In this document: positions 1 through 7,636 of the stretch, one piece after another
Numbering within the stretch: the first letter of the stretch is position 1
Layout: every line of letters starts with the position of its first letter
Assembly: GCA_043816955.1 (NCBI GenBank)
Contig: JBDRHL010000167.1
Coordinates: 1 to 29,129 of the forward strand
DNA length: 29,129 bases
Direction of reading: 5' to 3'
Origin: JBDRHL01 sp043816955
Lineage (GTDB): Bacteria; Planctomycetota; Phycisphaerae; Sedimentisphaerales; CAYZTY01
The notes under the pieces: generated by a model
What the model was told of the DNA's origin: nothing
The model's input: only the letters and a program-made list of their open reading frames with translations
Database searches by the model: none
Made by a program: the position numbers and the translations under genes

Positions 1-211
1 ACGACTCCTTTCGTTGAATTTTGTAAATTCATTGTTTTTTTGTGAGTGCATTGTAATGCACTGAAAGGGTCATTTCGAGTATTTTTTGATAATCAAAAAC
101 AATTTATCGCTTCCAACTACGCTGGTTTAAGGTCTAGTATATGCCTTTTGCGACAAAAAGGCAATGACAGGCTGCTACTGAGCGGATTGGGGGTGATCAA
201 TTTCAGGTTTT

Positions 212-242
212 TTGTGAAAAAGGACTAACATTCTGGTATGAT
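212..242 (+). promoter_or_regulatory. candidate extended -10 promoter of the sigma-factor operon
   Basis: TATGAT at 237-242 is preceded by TG one base upstream (234-235), giving an extended -10 element. A weak -35-like TTGTGA sits at 212-217 with a 19-base gap. It lies 33 bases before the sigma-factor start. The rest of 1-211 shows no gene or RNA that I can support. This is a motif match only, and such matches arise by chance in AT-rich DNA. Confidence 0.35.
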
Positions 243-275
243 TTTACGTCCTGGATAATATAAGGAACGCGTGTT

Positions 276-836
276 TTGGGTATCAATGATTTGCCGGATG
301 AATTGATCGGTCTGGTTCAGCGAAGTCGGGCAGGAGAGCGGCGGGCGTTTGAACAGTTGATTCTGCGCTATCAGCGGGACGCTACAGAGCTTGCGATTCG
401 GATACTCGGTGACAGGGATGCAGCATGTGAGGCGGTTCAGGAGGGTTTTTTTAAGGCTTATGTGAATATAGGCAGGCTTCGAAGGGCTGATGGGTTCGGA
501 AGCTGGCTTTTGCGGATAATAGCTAATGAGGCGATAAACTGCAGGCGCTTTATTCGGCGAAGGCAGAAGAATGTGCGGCTGAATGAGGAGCTTGAGGATC
601 TCAAGGGGCTTTCGGCACAAGAAAAGCTGGCAAATGAGGAACTGGGCGACAGGGTTCGAGAAGCGATGTTAAAGCTTACGGAAAAACAGGCGAAGGCGAT
701 CGGGCTTTTTGCGATGGAGGGACTATCGCAAAAGGAGGCGGCTGAAGTTATGGGTTGTTCAGTCGAGGCGATAAGGTGGCATGTATTTCAGGCGAAAAAG
801 AAGCTGCGGGTGCTTTTGAAGGATTTTGTGGAATGA
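276..836 (+). CDS. ECF-type RNA polymerase sigma-70 family factor
   Basis: A 186-residue sigma factor with region 2 at about residues 20-85 (ILRYQRDATELAIRILGDRD, then EAVQEGFFKAY) and region 4 at about 130-183 (LTEKQAKAIGLFAMEGLSQK, then EAAEVMGCSVEAIRWHVFQA, a helix-turn-helix). Length and two-domain layout fit the ECF group, which recruits RNA polymerase core to a small promoter set and is usually held by an anti-sigma factor. The start is TTG at 276, because AAGGAA at 262-267 lies eight bases before it and no in-frame ATG occurs before region 2; the nearby GTG at 271 is in another frame. The next gene begins 11 bases after the stop, so the two are probably co-transcribed. Which promoters it controls cannot be read from the sequence; its own operon is the natural first candidate. 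Confidence 0.9.
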   Translation: MGINDLPDELIGLVQRSRAGERRAFEQLILRYQRDATELAIRILGDRDAACEAVQEGFFKAYVNIGRLRRADGFGSWLLRIIANEAINCRRFIRRRQKNVRLNEELEDLKGLSAQEKLANEELGDRVREAMLKLTEKQAKAIGLFAMEGLSQKEAAEVMGCSVEAIRWHVFQAKKKLRVLLKDFVE

Positions 837-847
837 TCCGGTGAAAG

Positions 848-1327
848 ATGGAAAAGCAGGAAGATAAACTTGATCTGGTACTGAATCGGGCGGCGGCTGA
901 AGAGTTTGCGGGAGTGGACTGGGAGTCGCTCAATGAAATGGTGCGGAATCGGCTTGCGGCTGGTCGAAGGCAAGGGCGAAAGCAATTCAGGTGGGTGAAG
1001 TTCGCGGCGGCTGCAGCGGTGATAATCGGTGTTCTGTTTTTCTGCAGGACCAGAAAACAAGGTAGTAAAGGCAGCTTTGTTGAGATTGTCAGGACAAAGG
1101 GAGTAGCGAAGGTAGAGCTTGTCAGGGAACAATACGCAGAGCAGGTGAGGGTGGAGCCTGTGGGACAAGGTGTCAGGGACGTTTGGTGCAAAGTGGAGAC
1201 AATCGGCGGCGAGGGAGGTACAGAAGCAAGGGGGGAATCGGCGTTTATTATAATACGGATGCCTAAAGCTGAAATGGCTTATAATGGTGATGCAAAGAAG
1301 GCGGAAGAAATACTTTTTCTATTTTGA
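848..1327 (+). CDS. single-pass membrane protein, candidate anti-sigma factor
   Basis: A 159-residue protein with a charged N-terminal part of about 50 residues, one hydrophobic segment at about 52-66 (FAAAAAVIIGVLFFC) flanked by Arg/Lys, and a C-terminal part of about 90 residues. That topology (cytosolic N-terminus, one helix, periplasmic C-terminus) and its place immediately after an ECF sigma gene are typical of transmembrane anti-sigma factors. I cannot recognise a zinc-binding anti-sigma domain or a clear FecR domain, so the role is inferred from layout. The ATG at 848 follows GTGAAAG. The protein ends abruptly on a hydrophobic ILFLF, so a shortened C-terminus is possible. The next gene's start is about 31 bases downstream. 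Confidence 0.6.
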   Translation: MEKQEDKLDLVLNRAAAEEFAGVDWESLNEMVRNRLAAGRRQGRKQFRWVKFAAAAAVIIGVLFFCRTRKQGSKGSFVEIVRTKGVAKVELVREQYAEQVRVEPVGQGVRDVWCKVETIGGEGGTEARGESAFIIIRMPKAEMAYNGDAKKAEEILFLF

Positions 1328-1358
1328 GTCTGAGAAATAATTGAAGGAGATGAAAATT

Positions 1359-2615
1359 ATGTGTAAGAACACAAGAACATTATGGCTGGGGGCTTGTTTT
1401 GTGATTGTTTGCAGCGGGAGTGTCCGGGGCAGCAGCGGTTCGATTAACGAGAAGCTAAACCGGACGGTTAAAGTTGAGCTGAACAATGTTACGATCGTGC
1501 AGGCGATGGAGGAGATCGGCAAAAAGGCTGAGATTGATTTTGTTATATCGGATGAGGCGGTCTGGAAGCTACCGAACGGACGCAGCACGAGACTATCGGT
1601 GATGCTGGATGGGCCTTTGTCAGAGAGTCTGCGCAATATGCTGAATGTGTTTTTCATGCGGTATGCGGTCGGGCCGAATGATGTTACAATTTATCCGCGC
1701 GAGGAACTTAATCACATACTCGGCAGGCCGAGCGCAAGACAGCTTGAACTGCTACGGGATATCTATACCAAGCCAATAACCGAATATGTGGGCACTATTC
1801 AGGGGACTATTAACGGGGCGCTTGGTGAGCCGATGGTTATCTTGCCCCATCAGGTAATTTATGATCTGGATGAGATTATTCATACTCTGTCAGGTAAGGA
1901 TTTGAGAAAGCCCCGGTCTGACGATTATCGTTTTGCTCTTGCCGGGCCTGTAACGGTAGCAAGCCTGCTGAACAGTGCGTGCGCAGGAAGAAGCGTCCTG
2001 AGAGAATGGTTTCTTTCGGCGATGGAGTTTGACAAGCAGATTGCCGAGATACACCTGGTGACGGCGGTTGAGTTTATCGAAGCTAGGCTTGATCAGCGGA
2101 TAGACGTTTCGTATGAAGACAGGCCTCTTGATGAGGTATTAATGTCTCTTGCGAGCATGGCGGACATGCAGGTAATTGCTGACCCTGACAGAAACATACA
2201 GGGTTGGAGTATTTCTGCAAATATACAGAATACGACGATTCGACAGGCTATAACAAGCATAATCACAAGTCTTGGGGGAAACTGTTCAACAGATGCACGG
2301 ATTAAGAGAATCAGCGTTGTAATGCCTTCGTCAAAAGGAGCACAGGCAATTAAAAGCGACGTCGGCGAAAAAAAAGGCATCGGTGATGACGCTTATGTGG
2401 GCAAGATAAGCATTCCGATGGATGACGGGAAGTATTTCCTTGAGTTTATGCTTCGAGAAAGTGATCTGAGTGAGAAGCTAAAAGCGCTTCGTGCGGATAA
2501 GTTTGCTGAGATTATGGGGGATAAGGCAGGTGTGACGAGGGAAGATGAGGCAGGTGAAGATGTGAAAAGGGAAAGGCGAACCAGAAGAACCAGGGAGGCT
2601 CGGGAACGGGAATAA
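1359..2615 (+). CDS. exported STN/secretin N-domain-like protein
   Basis: A 418-residue protein from the ATG at 1359. AAGGAG at 1344-1349 lies nine bases before this ATG; an in-frame TTG at 1341 would overlap that ribosome site and the ATG at 1350 would touch it. The N-terminus is a signal peptide (MCKNTRTLWLGACFVIVCSG). Residues about 28-110 look like an STN domain (VELNNVTIVQAMEEIGKKAE, then DFVISDEAVW and LSESLRNMLNVFF). A second similar unit lies near 240-320 (IDVSYEDRPLDEVLMSLASM, then QVIADPDRNIQGWSI). The C-terminus is highly charged (many Arg and Glu). STN domains occur in secretins and in TonB-dependent transducers that signal to ECF sigma/anti-sigma pairs. No secretin barrel or TonB-receptor barrel follows, so this may be a periplasmic sensor for the two preceding proteins (inference). 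Confidence 0.6.
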   Translation: MCKNTRTLWLGACFVIVCSGSVRGSSGSINEKLNRTVKVELNNVTIVQAMEEIGKKAEIDFVISDEAVWKLPNGRSTRLSVMLDGPLSESLRNMLNVFFMRYAVGPNDVTIYPREELNHILGRPSARQLELLRDIYTKPITEYVGTIQGTINGALGEPMVILPHQVIYDLDEIIHTLSGKDLRKPRSDDYRFALAGPVTVASLLNSACAGRSVLREWFLSAMEFDKQIAEIHLVTAVEFIEARLDQRIDVSYEDRPLDEVLMSLASMADMQVIADPDRNIQGWSISANIQNTTIRQAITSIITSLGGNCSTDARIKRISVVMPSSKGAQAIKSDVGEKKGIGDDAYVGKISIPMDDGKYFLEFMLRESDLSEKLKALRADKFAEIMGDKAGVTREDEAGEDVKRERRTRRTREARERE

Positions 2616-2688
2616 AGGTTTGACAGCCTGGGGGGCAGGGGGTATTTTGTCAGCCTGGTTTTTATGATCTGGTTTGCGGAGATTCTGT

Positions 2689-3741
2689 ATGACTTCCAGG
2701 AAACGTGTGATCGCTGCGATTGAGCACAGGGAAAGCGATTTTACGCCTTGTAATTATCTTGGTACGCCTGAGGCAGATAGGATTTTATTGGAGTATTTCC
2801 ATACGGATGATATGGATGTTGTGCTGGATAGGCTGGGGGTCGATCTGCGGGTTGTGCAGGCGCCTTATATCGGGCCTGAGCTTCGCAAATGGGATGACGG
2901 AAAGTTCCAGAACTACTGGGGCCATATCCGTAAACCCGTCAGGAACGTGGCGGGGACGTACAATGAGGCGGCAGAGCTTCCTTACGCGGCGTTTAAGAGC
3001 ATCGAGGATGTTGAAAAATTCCGTTGGCCCAAGGCGGAATGGTTTGATTATTCGACTATTGCTGAGCAGTGCGGGAAATATGCCGATTATGGAATTATTT
3101 TCGGCGAGCCGGGCAATATGGACGTTATTAACGGAACGAGTTACGGGCGAGGGGTAGAGCAGACGATATATGATATTGCGCTCGAAGAACCCGTGGGAAT
3201 GGCGTGCATGGAGAAACGTTTCGAGGCCTGTTATGCCAGAAGCGAACGGGCACTTCAGGCAGGAGGGGGGAAGATCAACATACTGTGGATCGGGGATGAT
3301 TACGGCACGCAGAACGGGCTGTTGATGAGTCCTGCGAAATGGCGGAAGCTTTTTTTCCCGAAATTAAAGACGATGTGTGAGCTGGGACACCGCTATGGTG
3401 TGAAGGTGATGCTGCACAGTTGCGGCTCGACGAGACTGCTATGGCCTGACCTGATCGAAGCGGGCGTAGATATTTACGATACGGTGCAGCCTGAGGCAGC
3501 GAATATGAATCCTGCAGAGCTAAAAGCTGAGTTCGGAGATAGAATTTGTTTCCACGGGACGATAAGCACACAGAAGACGCTTCCGTTCGGGACAGCGAAG
3601 GATGTTGCAGCGGAAATAAGGGAGCGGATTGCCACGGTGGGTAAAGACGGCGGATTTATTGTGGCGCCTGCTCATAATATTCAGCCTGATACGCCGATTG
3701 AGAATATTCTTGCGATGTACAAGACTGTCAGGGAGAAGTGA
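2689..3741 (+). CDS. uroporphyrinogen decarboxylase (URO-D) family protein 1
   Basis: 350 residues with the family's usual opening (MTSRKRVIAAIEHRESD) and TIM-barrel landmarks: IGDDYGTQNGLLMSPAKWRK at 201-220, then VKVMLHSCGSTRLLWPDLIE with His243 and Cys245, and FIVAPAHNIQPDTPIENILA near the C-terminus with His329. HxC is the position of zinc ligands in the corrinoid methyltransferases MtaA/MtbA of this superfamily, but the later cysteine seen in them is replaced here by Ala-His. The heme-pathway arginine signature at the N-terminus is absent, so this is not HemE. The reaction is unknown; methyl transfer or decarboxylation are the superfamily options. ATG 2689 is chosen because GGAG at 2678-2681 sits seven bases before it; the upstream in-frame TTG at 2674 would swallow that site. 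Its stop overlaps the next start (TGATG). Confidence 0.85.
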   Translation: MTSRKRVIAAIEHRESDFTPCNYLGTPEADRILLEYFHTDDMDVVLDRLGVDLRVVQAPYIGPELRKWDDGKFQNYWGHIRKPVRNVAGTYNEAAELPYAAFKSIEDVEKFRWPKAEWFDYSTIAEQCGKYADYGIIFGEPGNMDVINGTSYGRGVEQTIYDIALEEPVGMACMEKRFEACYARSERALQAGGGKINILWIGDDYGTQNGLLMSPAKWRKLFFPKLKTMCELGHRYGVKVMLHSCGSTRLLWPDLIEAGVDIYDTVQPEAANMNPAELKAEFGDRICFHGTISTQKTLPFGTAKDVAAEIRERIATVGKDGGFIVAPAHNIQPDTPIENILAMYKTVREK

Positions 3742-4856
3742 TGATAAGCAGAAAAGACAACCTGAGGAAGGTGCTGCGCGGTGAGGTCCCCGAATGGGTC
3801 CCTTTTTCGATAAACTTTGCCCAGTGGTATCAGCATCACAAGACGTTTGATATACTGCCGGGTGAGTTGAAAGGTACAGCGGATTATATCGATGCGATGA
3901 AGGTGCTGCAGTGCGATATTTTCAGCAGGAATGTTGACGGGGGGGTCAGAGAGACGGAGAAAGAGGGTATTCACAGCACAATCGAGAAGAAAAAGCCGGG
4001 CGGAATACAGTACCGCCACATTTACCAGACTCCTTACGGACAATTGCAATGGGTTTTTGAATCGCAGGAAGCATTGACCACAGGTCATGTCAGTGAGTAC
4101 ATGGTCAAGGACTGGAGCAGGGAGCGAGATGCTTTTTTGTGGCTTATGGAAAACCAGGACATAAGCTGGGATGTCGGGGCTTTTGAGCAGACTAACAATA
4201 AAATCGACGATGACGGGATACTGATGGTTCCTGTGGGGCGGACGCCGCTGAAGTTCATGCATACGATGTACGGGCTGGACGGGACGTGCTTTTTTATCAC
4301 GGACCATTATAAAGACGCGAAATATGTTGCGGATATGTTCTGGGGCAAGGTAATCGCGGCTGTGAGGCAGATTGCCGATCATCCGGAAACCGAAGCAGCT
4401 ATTCTCATGGATAATATTGATACGCCTTTTTATCCGCCTGTTTACTGCAGGGATTTCTGGAGGCCTTACGTGAAAGAGGCGGCTGAGATAATGCACGAAA
4501 AGGGCAAGGTTCTTTTTGTCCATGCGTGCGGCAAACTTGCGGGCCTTAAGGGTGAATATGTCGCAGCGGAAGTGGACGGGCTTGAGGGGATAAGCGCGCC
4601 TCCGCTAGGTGACTGGCCTTACCCTGAGGCGAAGAAATGCCATCCGAAATTTATCGTTAACGGCGGCTTCAGCGCCCATGAGCAGGAGGCTGAAGACAGG
4701 CAGCGCCTTCGGGCATATTACGAGGATATTTTCGAAAAGATGCGGCCGTTTGACAGATGGATATTCGCGGCTTCATGTCAGACAGCAATTCATACGACGT
4801 GGGAACAGATAAAATTCGTTCGTGACATGGTCAGGGAACTGGGCACGATAGAATAA
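3741..4856 (+). CDS. URO-D / corrinoid methyltransferase-like family protein 2
   Basis: 371 residues, translationally coupled to the preceding gene: ATG 3741 shares its A with the upstream TGA and GGGAGAAG precedes it. Family features are the opening ISRKDNLRKVLRGEVPEWVP, a putative substrate strand ILMDNIDTPFYPPVYCRDFW, KVLFVHACGKLAG with His261 and Cys263, and WIFAASCQTAIHTTWEQIKF with Cys346. His-x-Cys plus a late Cys matches the zinc-ligand set of MtaA/MtbA-type methylcobamide methyltransferases better than protein 1 does, so methyl transfer is a reasonable guess. No corrinoid protein gene lies beside it. It is only distantly similar to protein 1, which suggests two subunits or two steps rather than a recent duplication. 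No convincing terminator follows. Confidence 0.8.
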   Translation: MISRKDNLRKVLRGEVPEWVPFSINFAQWYQHHKTFDILPGELKGTADYIDAMKVLQCDIFSRNVDGGVRETEKEGIHSTIEKKKPGGIQYRHIYQTPYGQLQWVFESQEALTTGHVSEYMVKDWSRERDAFLWLMENQDISWDVGAFEQTNNKIDDDGILMVPVGRTPLKFMHTMYGLDGTCFFITDHYKDAKYVADMFWGKVIAAVRQIADHPETEAAILMDNIDTPFYPPVYCRDFWRPYVKEAAEIMHEKGKVLFVHACGKLAGLKGEYVAAEVDGLEGISAPPLGDWPYPEAKKCHPKFIVNGGFSAHEQEAEDRQRLRAYYEDIFEKMRPFDRWIFAASCQTAIHTTWEQIKFVRDMVRELGTIE

Positions 4857-5088
4857 AGATGCACAGATTTTTCAGGTTTTGTCGGGCGAGCTGATTTTTC
4901 CCGTAATCTCCGCAAGTTGATACTGGATTTCCAGGATGCGAAGGACAAGAAGCTCATAGTAAACGGCCTGTTTTTGAGTCACTTACAGTGCTCGGGTTAG
5001 ATATATCGCCTATTACAATAACAGTCGCATAAGGGCAGAGCACGGTTCAAATTTTTTCATATTCCCGCAGAGGTAATGTCAATACGGC

Positions 5089-6108
5089 TTAGAAAATCCT
5101 GTCGATCATGAGCCGAGCGCTAAGGAGGATGTCGAGTGCAAGTGCTGCGGAGAGGATGATCCATCTCAAGGCGTGGAGACGGAGTTTTGCCCGTGCGATA
5201 AAGAATATGATTATGACCGGCAGCGTTGCGAGGGTGTACATTTTCGCGGCGAAGAGAAACAGCCTTGAATTATACAGGCCGAGAGCAAGAGTTGTTGTGA
5301 GAAGAACAAGCGTGATGGCGGCAGCGGTGATAAGCCATTTCTGGTCAGCGGCTGTGGCAGAGACAAGGGCCTGACAGCCTGCGCCAACAAGAACGGCACA
5401 GGTTAGTACGGATATTGCGGCGAAAACAATGGGGCTTATGCCGAGGATTGAGTCGCAAGAGGCCAGGAAGATGCCTGCGGGAAGCAGGAGTATCGGGACC
5501 GGCCTGCGTGCGATTATGAGCATAATCAGGCCCATAAAAAGAGGGGCAAGGGGCGCATGGCAGAAGCTGACTAAGGGGTATTGCTTAGGGTCGGCGGCAA
5601 GAGGGGTAAGAAGAGCTTTTACTGAAGAGAGGTGGAGCCTGATATGTATCGGCAGCGGGAACAGGCCTTTGCCTGCGGGAAGCCAGAAGAACAGAAAGAT
5701 CACCAGAAAGGGGAGGGTAAAAAGCAGGGCTTTACCGATGGGCCGAAACCAGGTTTTTTTCGAGCAGCAGAAGGCCGCGGGGCAGAAGGAAAAGGGTATT
5801 GCAGCTATCAGGAAAGATGCAGAGGGATGAAACAGTCCGAAGCCTATGGTGTATGGGCCGAACCCGTAGAGCAGTCCTGCGAAGAATGAGGCGATAAAGG
5901 CGTTGATCCAGCGGCGCGATAAAAGGAAGGCGCCAAGAGCGGCGGCAAAAGAACTAACCATGAGGAGACAACCAGCTTTGCGGGGGGCATTGTGGTAGAG
6001 ATATAGTGCCGCTGCTGCATAGATAAAGGCAATGAAAACAACCGGCAGTAATTGTTTTTTAACGGCAGAGGTGAGGGTTTGTGGTGACGAAAGAGATTGT
6101 TTTTCCAT
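5089..6108 (-). CDS. polytopic membrane protein of unknown function
   Basis: 339 residues, dominated by about ten hydrophobic helices, starting near residues 20-40 (LLPVVFIAFIYAAAALYLY) and running to the C-terminus (WIILSAALALDILLSARLMI). The start is the ATG at 6108: GAGG lies nine bases before it, whereas the longer reading from TTG 6123 would begin inside that ribosome site. I recognise no catalytic motif or transporter family. The segment LLYGFGPYTIGFGLFHPSAS recalls the loop after the first helices in some large membrane glycosyltransferase-like proteins, but this is too weak for a call. It is the last gene of the minus-strand run and faces the preceding plus-strand operon convergently. 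Confidence 0.65.
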   Translation of the reverse strand: MEKQSLSSPQTLTSAVKKQLLPVVFIAFIYAAAALYLYHNAPRKAGCLLMVSSFAAALGAFLLSRRWINAFIASFFAGLLYGFGPYTIGFGLFHPSASFLIAAIPFSFCPAAFCCSKKTWFRPIGKALLFTLPFLVIFLFFWLPAGKGLFPLPIHIRLHLSSVKALLTPLAADPKQYPLVSFCHAPLAPLFMGLIMLIIARRPVPILLLPAGIFLASCDSILGISPIVFAAISVLTCAVLVGAGCQALVSATAADQKWLITAAAITLVLLTTTLALGLYNSRLFLFAAKMYTLATLPVIIIFFIARAKLRLHALRWIILSAALALDILLSARLMIDRIF

Positions 6109-6293
6109 GAATTCTATCCTCAATCCGCAGCGGCTTGGGGCTACAGTTTTACTATTATATTGGGAGATTACTGCAATGCCAGCAGAATTATGAAAGGGGA
6201 TTTATGTTTGATCACTGGGCAGAAAAACCAAAAGCTAAAAAAGCGGTTTCCCCCCCTGCCGGGTCTGGTACACAGATCAGAAACGAACGGTTA

Positions 6294-6767
6294 TTATACG
6301 TTGAGGCCTGAGACTGTTGTTTCGAATGCCATTGTTCCGTTGACTAATCCCTGCACATCGCAGGTATATTTTCTTCTTTTGAATTTTGTGAGGTGGCCGA
6401 GCAGGTAGAGCCTGCATCCCGGTTCGATGGGTAATCGGAACTTTGCCGAATCGATTCCCGCAAAACCGATGAAGCCTGTAAGCTCATATATTCTTTTTAC
6501 AAAGAAGCTTGAGAGCTGTGCGGCGGCTTCGACCATAATGACGCCCGGCATGATCGGCCTTCCGGGGATGTGGCCTCGTGTCCAGAATTCGTTTTCGGTG
6601 ATGTCCTTGTAGCCGAGTATGAGGAATTTGTCCTTGTCGTACCAGAGTATTCCGTCGAGCTGCTGCATCTCGAGGGTCTGGGGATTTTCCTTTTGAATTT
6701 CCTTTTTGTCGAAAATCACGTTGTTTAAATCAATTTTATCAATATCAAACAAGAAAGCGGGCGGCAT
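6294..6767 (-). CDS. fabZ: FabZ-like 3-hydroxyacyl-ACP dehydratase
   Basis: A 157-residue hotdog-fold protein with the FabZ active-site stretch RGHIPGRPIMPGVIMVEAAA: His66 is the catalytic histidine and Glu80 on the following helix is the catalytic acid. FabZ dehydrates 3-hydroxyacyl-ACP in the fatty-acid elongation cycle, in the cytoplasm. Compared with E. coli FabZ it carries a longer N-terminus (MPPAFLFDIDKIDLNNVIFD), a form common in planctomycete-type homologues, where several such dehydratases can coexist; this copy could therefore serve a specialised acyl chain rather than bulk synthesis. The ATG at 6767 follows GAGG with six bases between. No other fatty-acid gene is adjacent. Confidence 0.85.
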   Translation of the reverse strand: MPPAFLFDIDKIDLNNVIFDKKEIQKENPQTLEMQQLDGILWYDKDKFLILGYKDITENEFWTRGHIPGRPIMPGVIMVEAAAQLSSFFVKRIYELTGFIGFAGIDSAKFRLPIEPGCRLYLLGHLTKFKRRKYTCDVQGLVNGTMAFETTVSGLNV

Positions 6768-6809
6768 TGTTTACCTCAAAAATTAAAAACAGCTTACGAA
6801 TTCAGCACC

Positions 6810-6842
6810 CTCCACACTCGCCTGCTCCACAGGCGGCCGGAG
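6810..6842. promoter_or_regulatory. GC-rich hairpin between the Hc1-like gene and fabZ
   Basis: CGCCTG (6819-6824) and CAGGCG (6830-6835) form a perfect six-pair stem with a five-base loop. An outer CTCC/GGAG pair (6810-6813 and 6839-6842) adds four more pairs. On the minus strand it lies just after the Hc1-like stop and before fabZ, but there is no immediate U-run, so it may be an mRNA stabiliser or attenuator rather than a simple terminator. Confidence 0.35.
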
Positions 6843-6892
6843 TTTATTCCAATAAAGGATGATTGCCGGGAATCAGACAGATCAGCGGAGCT

Positions 6893-7066
6893 TCAGTCTT
6901 CTGACCTGAGCTCCAGAACCTTATTTCTAACCACCTGAGACGCCTGTTTTATTCTCTGCATTTCCTTTCTTACTCTTGTTCCAGCAGCTTTGTTTCCGCC
7001 TTCCGCTTTTGCGATGTCAGATTCGATGGCTGCTACCAAAGCTTTGAGTTCTTCGTATTCCTGCAT
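6893..7066 (-). CDS. minimal histone H1-like (Hc1-type) protein
   Basis: A 57-residue, helix-forming, charged protein. Its centre, KAEGGNKAAGTRVRKEMQRI, matches the conserved N-terminal domain of chlamydial histone Hc1 (KAEKGNKAAAQRVR in my memory of that protein). Chlamydial Hc1 adds a lysine/alanine-rich DNA-binding tail; here the protein stops after the helical domain (KVLELRSED), so if it binds DNA it would do so without that tail. The start is the ATG at 7066: GGGAG lies nine bases upstream, while the in-frame TTG at 7081 overlaps it. It is separated by 63 bases from the flavodoxin gene, a gap that contains an inverted repeat, so it may have its own promoter. Confidence 0.7.
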   Translation of the reverse strand: MQEYEELKALVAAIESDIAKAEGGNKAAGTRVRKEMQRIKQASQVVRNKVLELRSED

Positions 7067-7097
7067 GAATGTGTCTCCCAAAAAAGTTTCAGGTTAC

Positions 7098-7115
7098 AAT
7101 GTTATGTGGAACATT
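7098..7115. promoter_or_regulatory. inverted repeat upstream of the Hc1-like gene
   Basis: AATGTT (7098-7103) and AACATT (7110-7115) form a perfect inverted repeat with a six-base spacer, 32 bases before the Hc1-like start and just past the flavodoxin stop. It could be an operator or a weak hairpin. No regulator can be named. Confidence 0.25.
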
Positions 7116-7129
7116 CGCCTAAATCGACA

Positions 7130-7606
7130 TTAACCATAAATTTTGTTTGCCAGTTGGGCTATTCTCAGTCCCCTTCTTCTGCACTGAGTTATGACCCTGT
7201 CGTCGGGTTTTCCTATTGATACGGGTCCATAATGGTCCCCCTGGGGATCTCCCTGAACTATCATGCCGCTGATCAGCATGGCCTCGATGATTCCCATGAT
7301 CGTTGTTTCGTTTCCTCCGCCGATATTCGCGGAACTGCTGAAGGCGGCACCGATTTTTCCATCGAGCTGGCCGTGCTTTGCCACAGCATCGTCGAATAAT
7401 TTTTTAACCTCGGCTGCCATATGGCCATAATATGTGGGTGAGCCGACCACGATAACGTCCGCAGCAAGCAAATCATCAACGGCAGCCTCTTCAGCGGACT
7501 TGGTTTCTGTAGGCAGGTTGGCATTGTTCATGGCCTTTGCAATAACCTCTGCCATTTTTTTGGTATTGCCGCTTCGGGAGTAATAGACGACCAATCCTTT
7601 TGCCAT
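7130..7606 (-). CDS. flavodoxin-like FMN protein (NAD(P)H:quinone oxidoreductase type)
   Basis: 158 residues with a flavodoxin fold. The FMN-phosphate loop YYSRSGNTKKMAEVIAKAM is at residues 9-27, the second flavin-contact loop reads VVGSPTYYGHMAAEVKKLFD, and a third (AFSSSANIGGGNETTI) contacts the ring, as in WrbA and flavodoxin-type quinone reductases. The length and GGGNE loop favour the WrbA-like group over electron-carrier flavodoxins. The expected role is cytosolic electron transfer, possibly two-electron quinone reduction. The ATG at 7606 follows AAGGG. Thirty bases separate it from the lipoprotein gene upstream, so it is probably in the same transcript. The natural partner is not evident. 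Confidence 0.85.
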   Translation of the reverse strand: MAKGLVVYYSRSGNTKKMAEVIAKAMNNANLPTETKSAEEAAVDDLLAADVIVVGSPTYYGHMAAEVKKLFDDAVAKHGQLDGKIGAAFSSSANIGGGNETTIMGIIEAMLISGMIVQGDPQGDHYGPVSIGKPDDRVITQCRRRGLRIAQLANKIYG

Positions 7607-7636
7607 CGTTGTACCCTTTTTGTTCTTAAAACGAAG

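Noticed and set aside
46..228. A 60-codon plus-strand reading frame before the sigma-factor gene
   Set aside because: No ribosome site before its ATG, composition unlike a folded protein, no recognisable family, and it overlaps the likely promoter area of the sigma gene.
4857..5000. A 47-codon open stretch in frame after the stop of URO-D protein 2 (contains RKLILDFQDAKDKKLIVNGL)
   Set aside because: It has no start codon or ribosome site of its own, no recognised homology, and protein 2 is already full length, so a read-through extension or lost gene cannot be supported.
4988..5043. GTGCTC ... GAGCAC inverted repeat followed by a T-run, as a terminator for the URO-D pair
   Set aside because: The loop is 44 bases and the T-run lies ten bases after the stem, so it does not fit an intrinsic terminator.
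1341..7081. Longer starts at TTG 1341, TTG 2674, TTG 6123 (minus) and TTG 7081 (minus)
   Set aside because: In each case the TTG lies within or against a good ribosome-binding sequence that is correctly spaced for an ATG shortly downstream, so the ATG is preferred.
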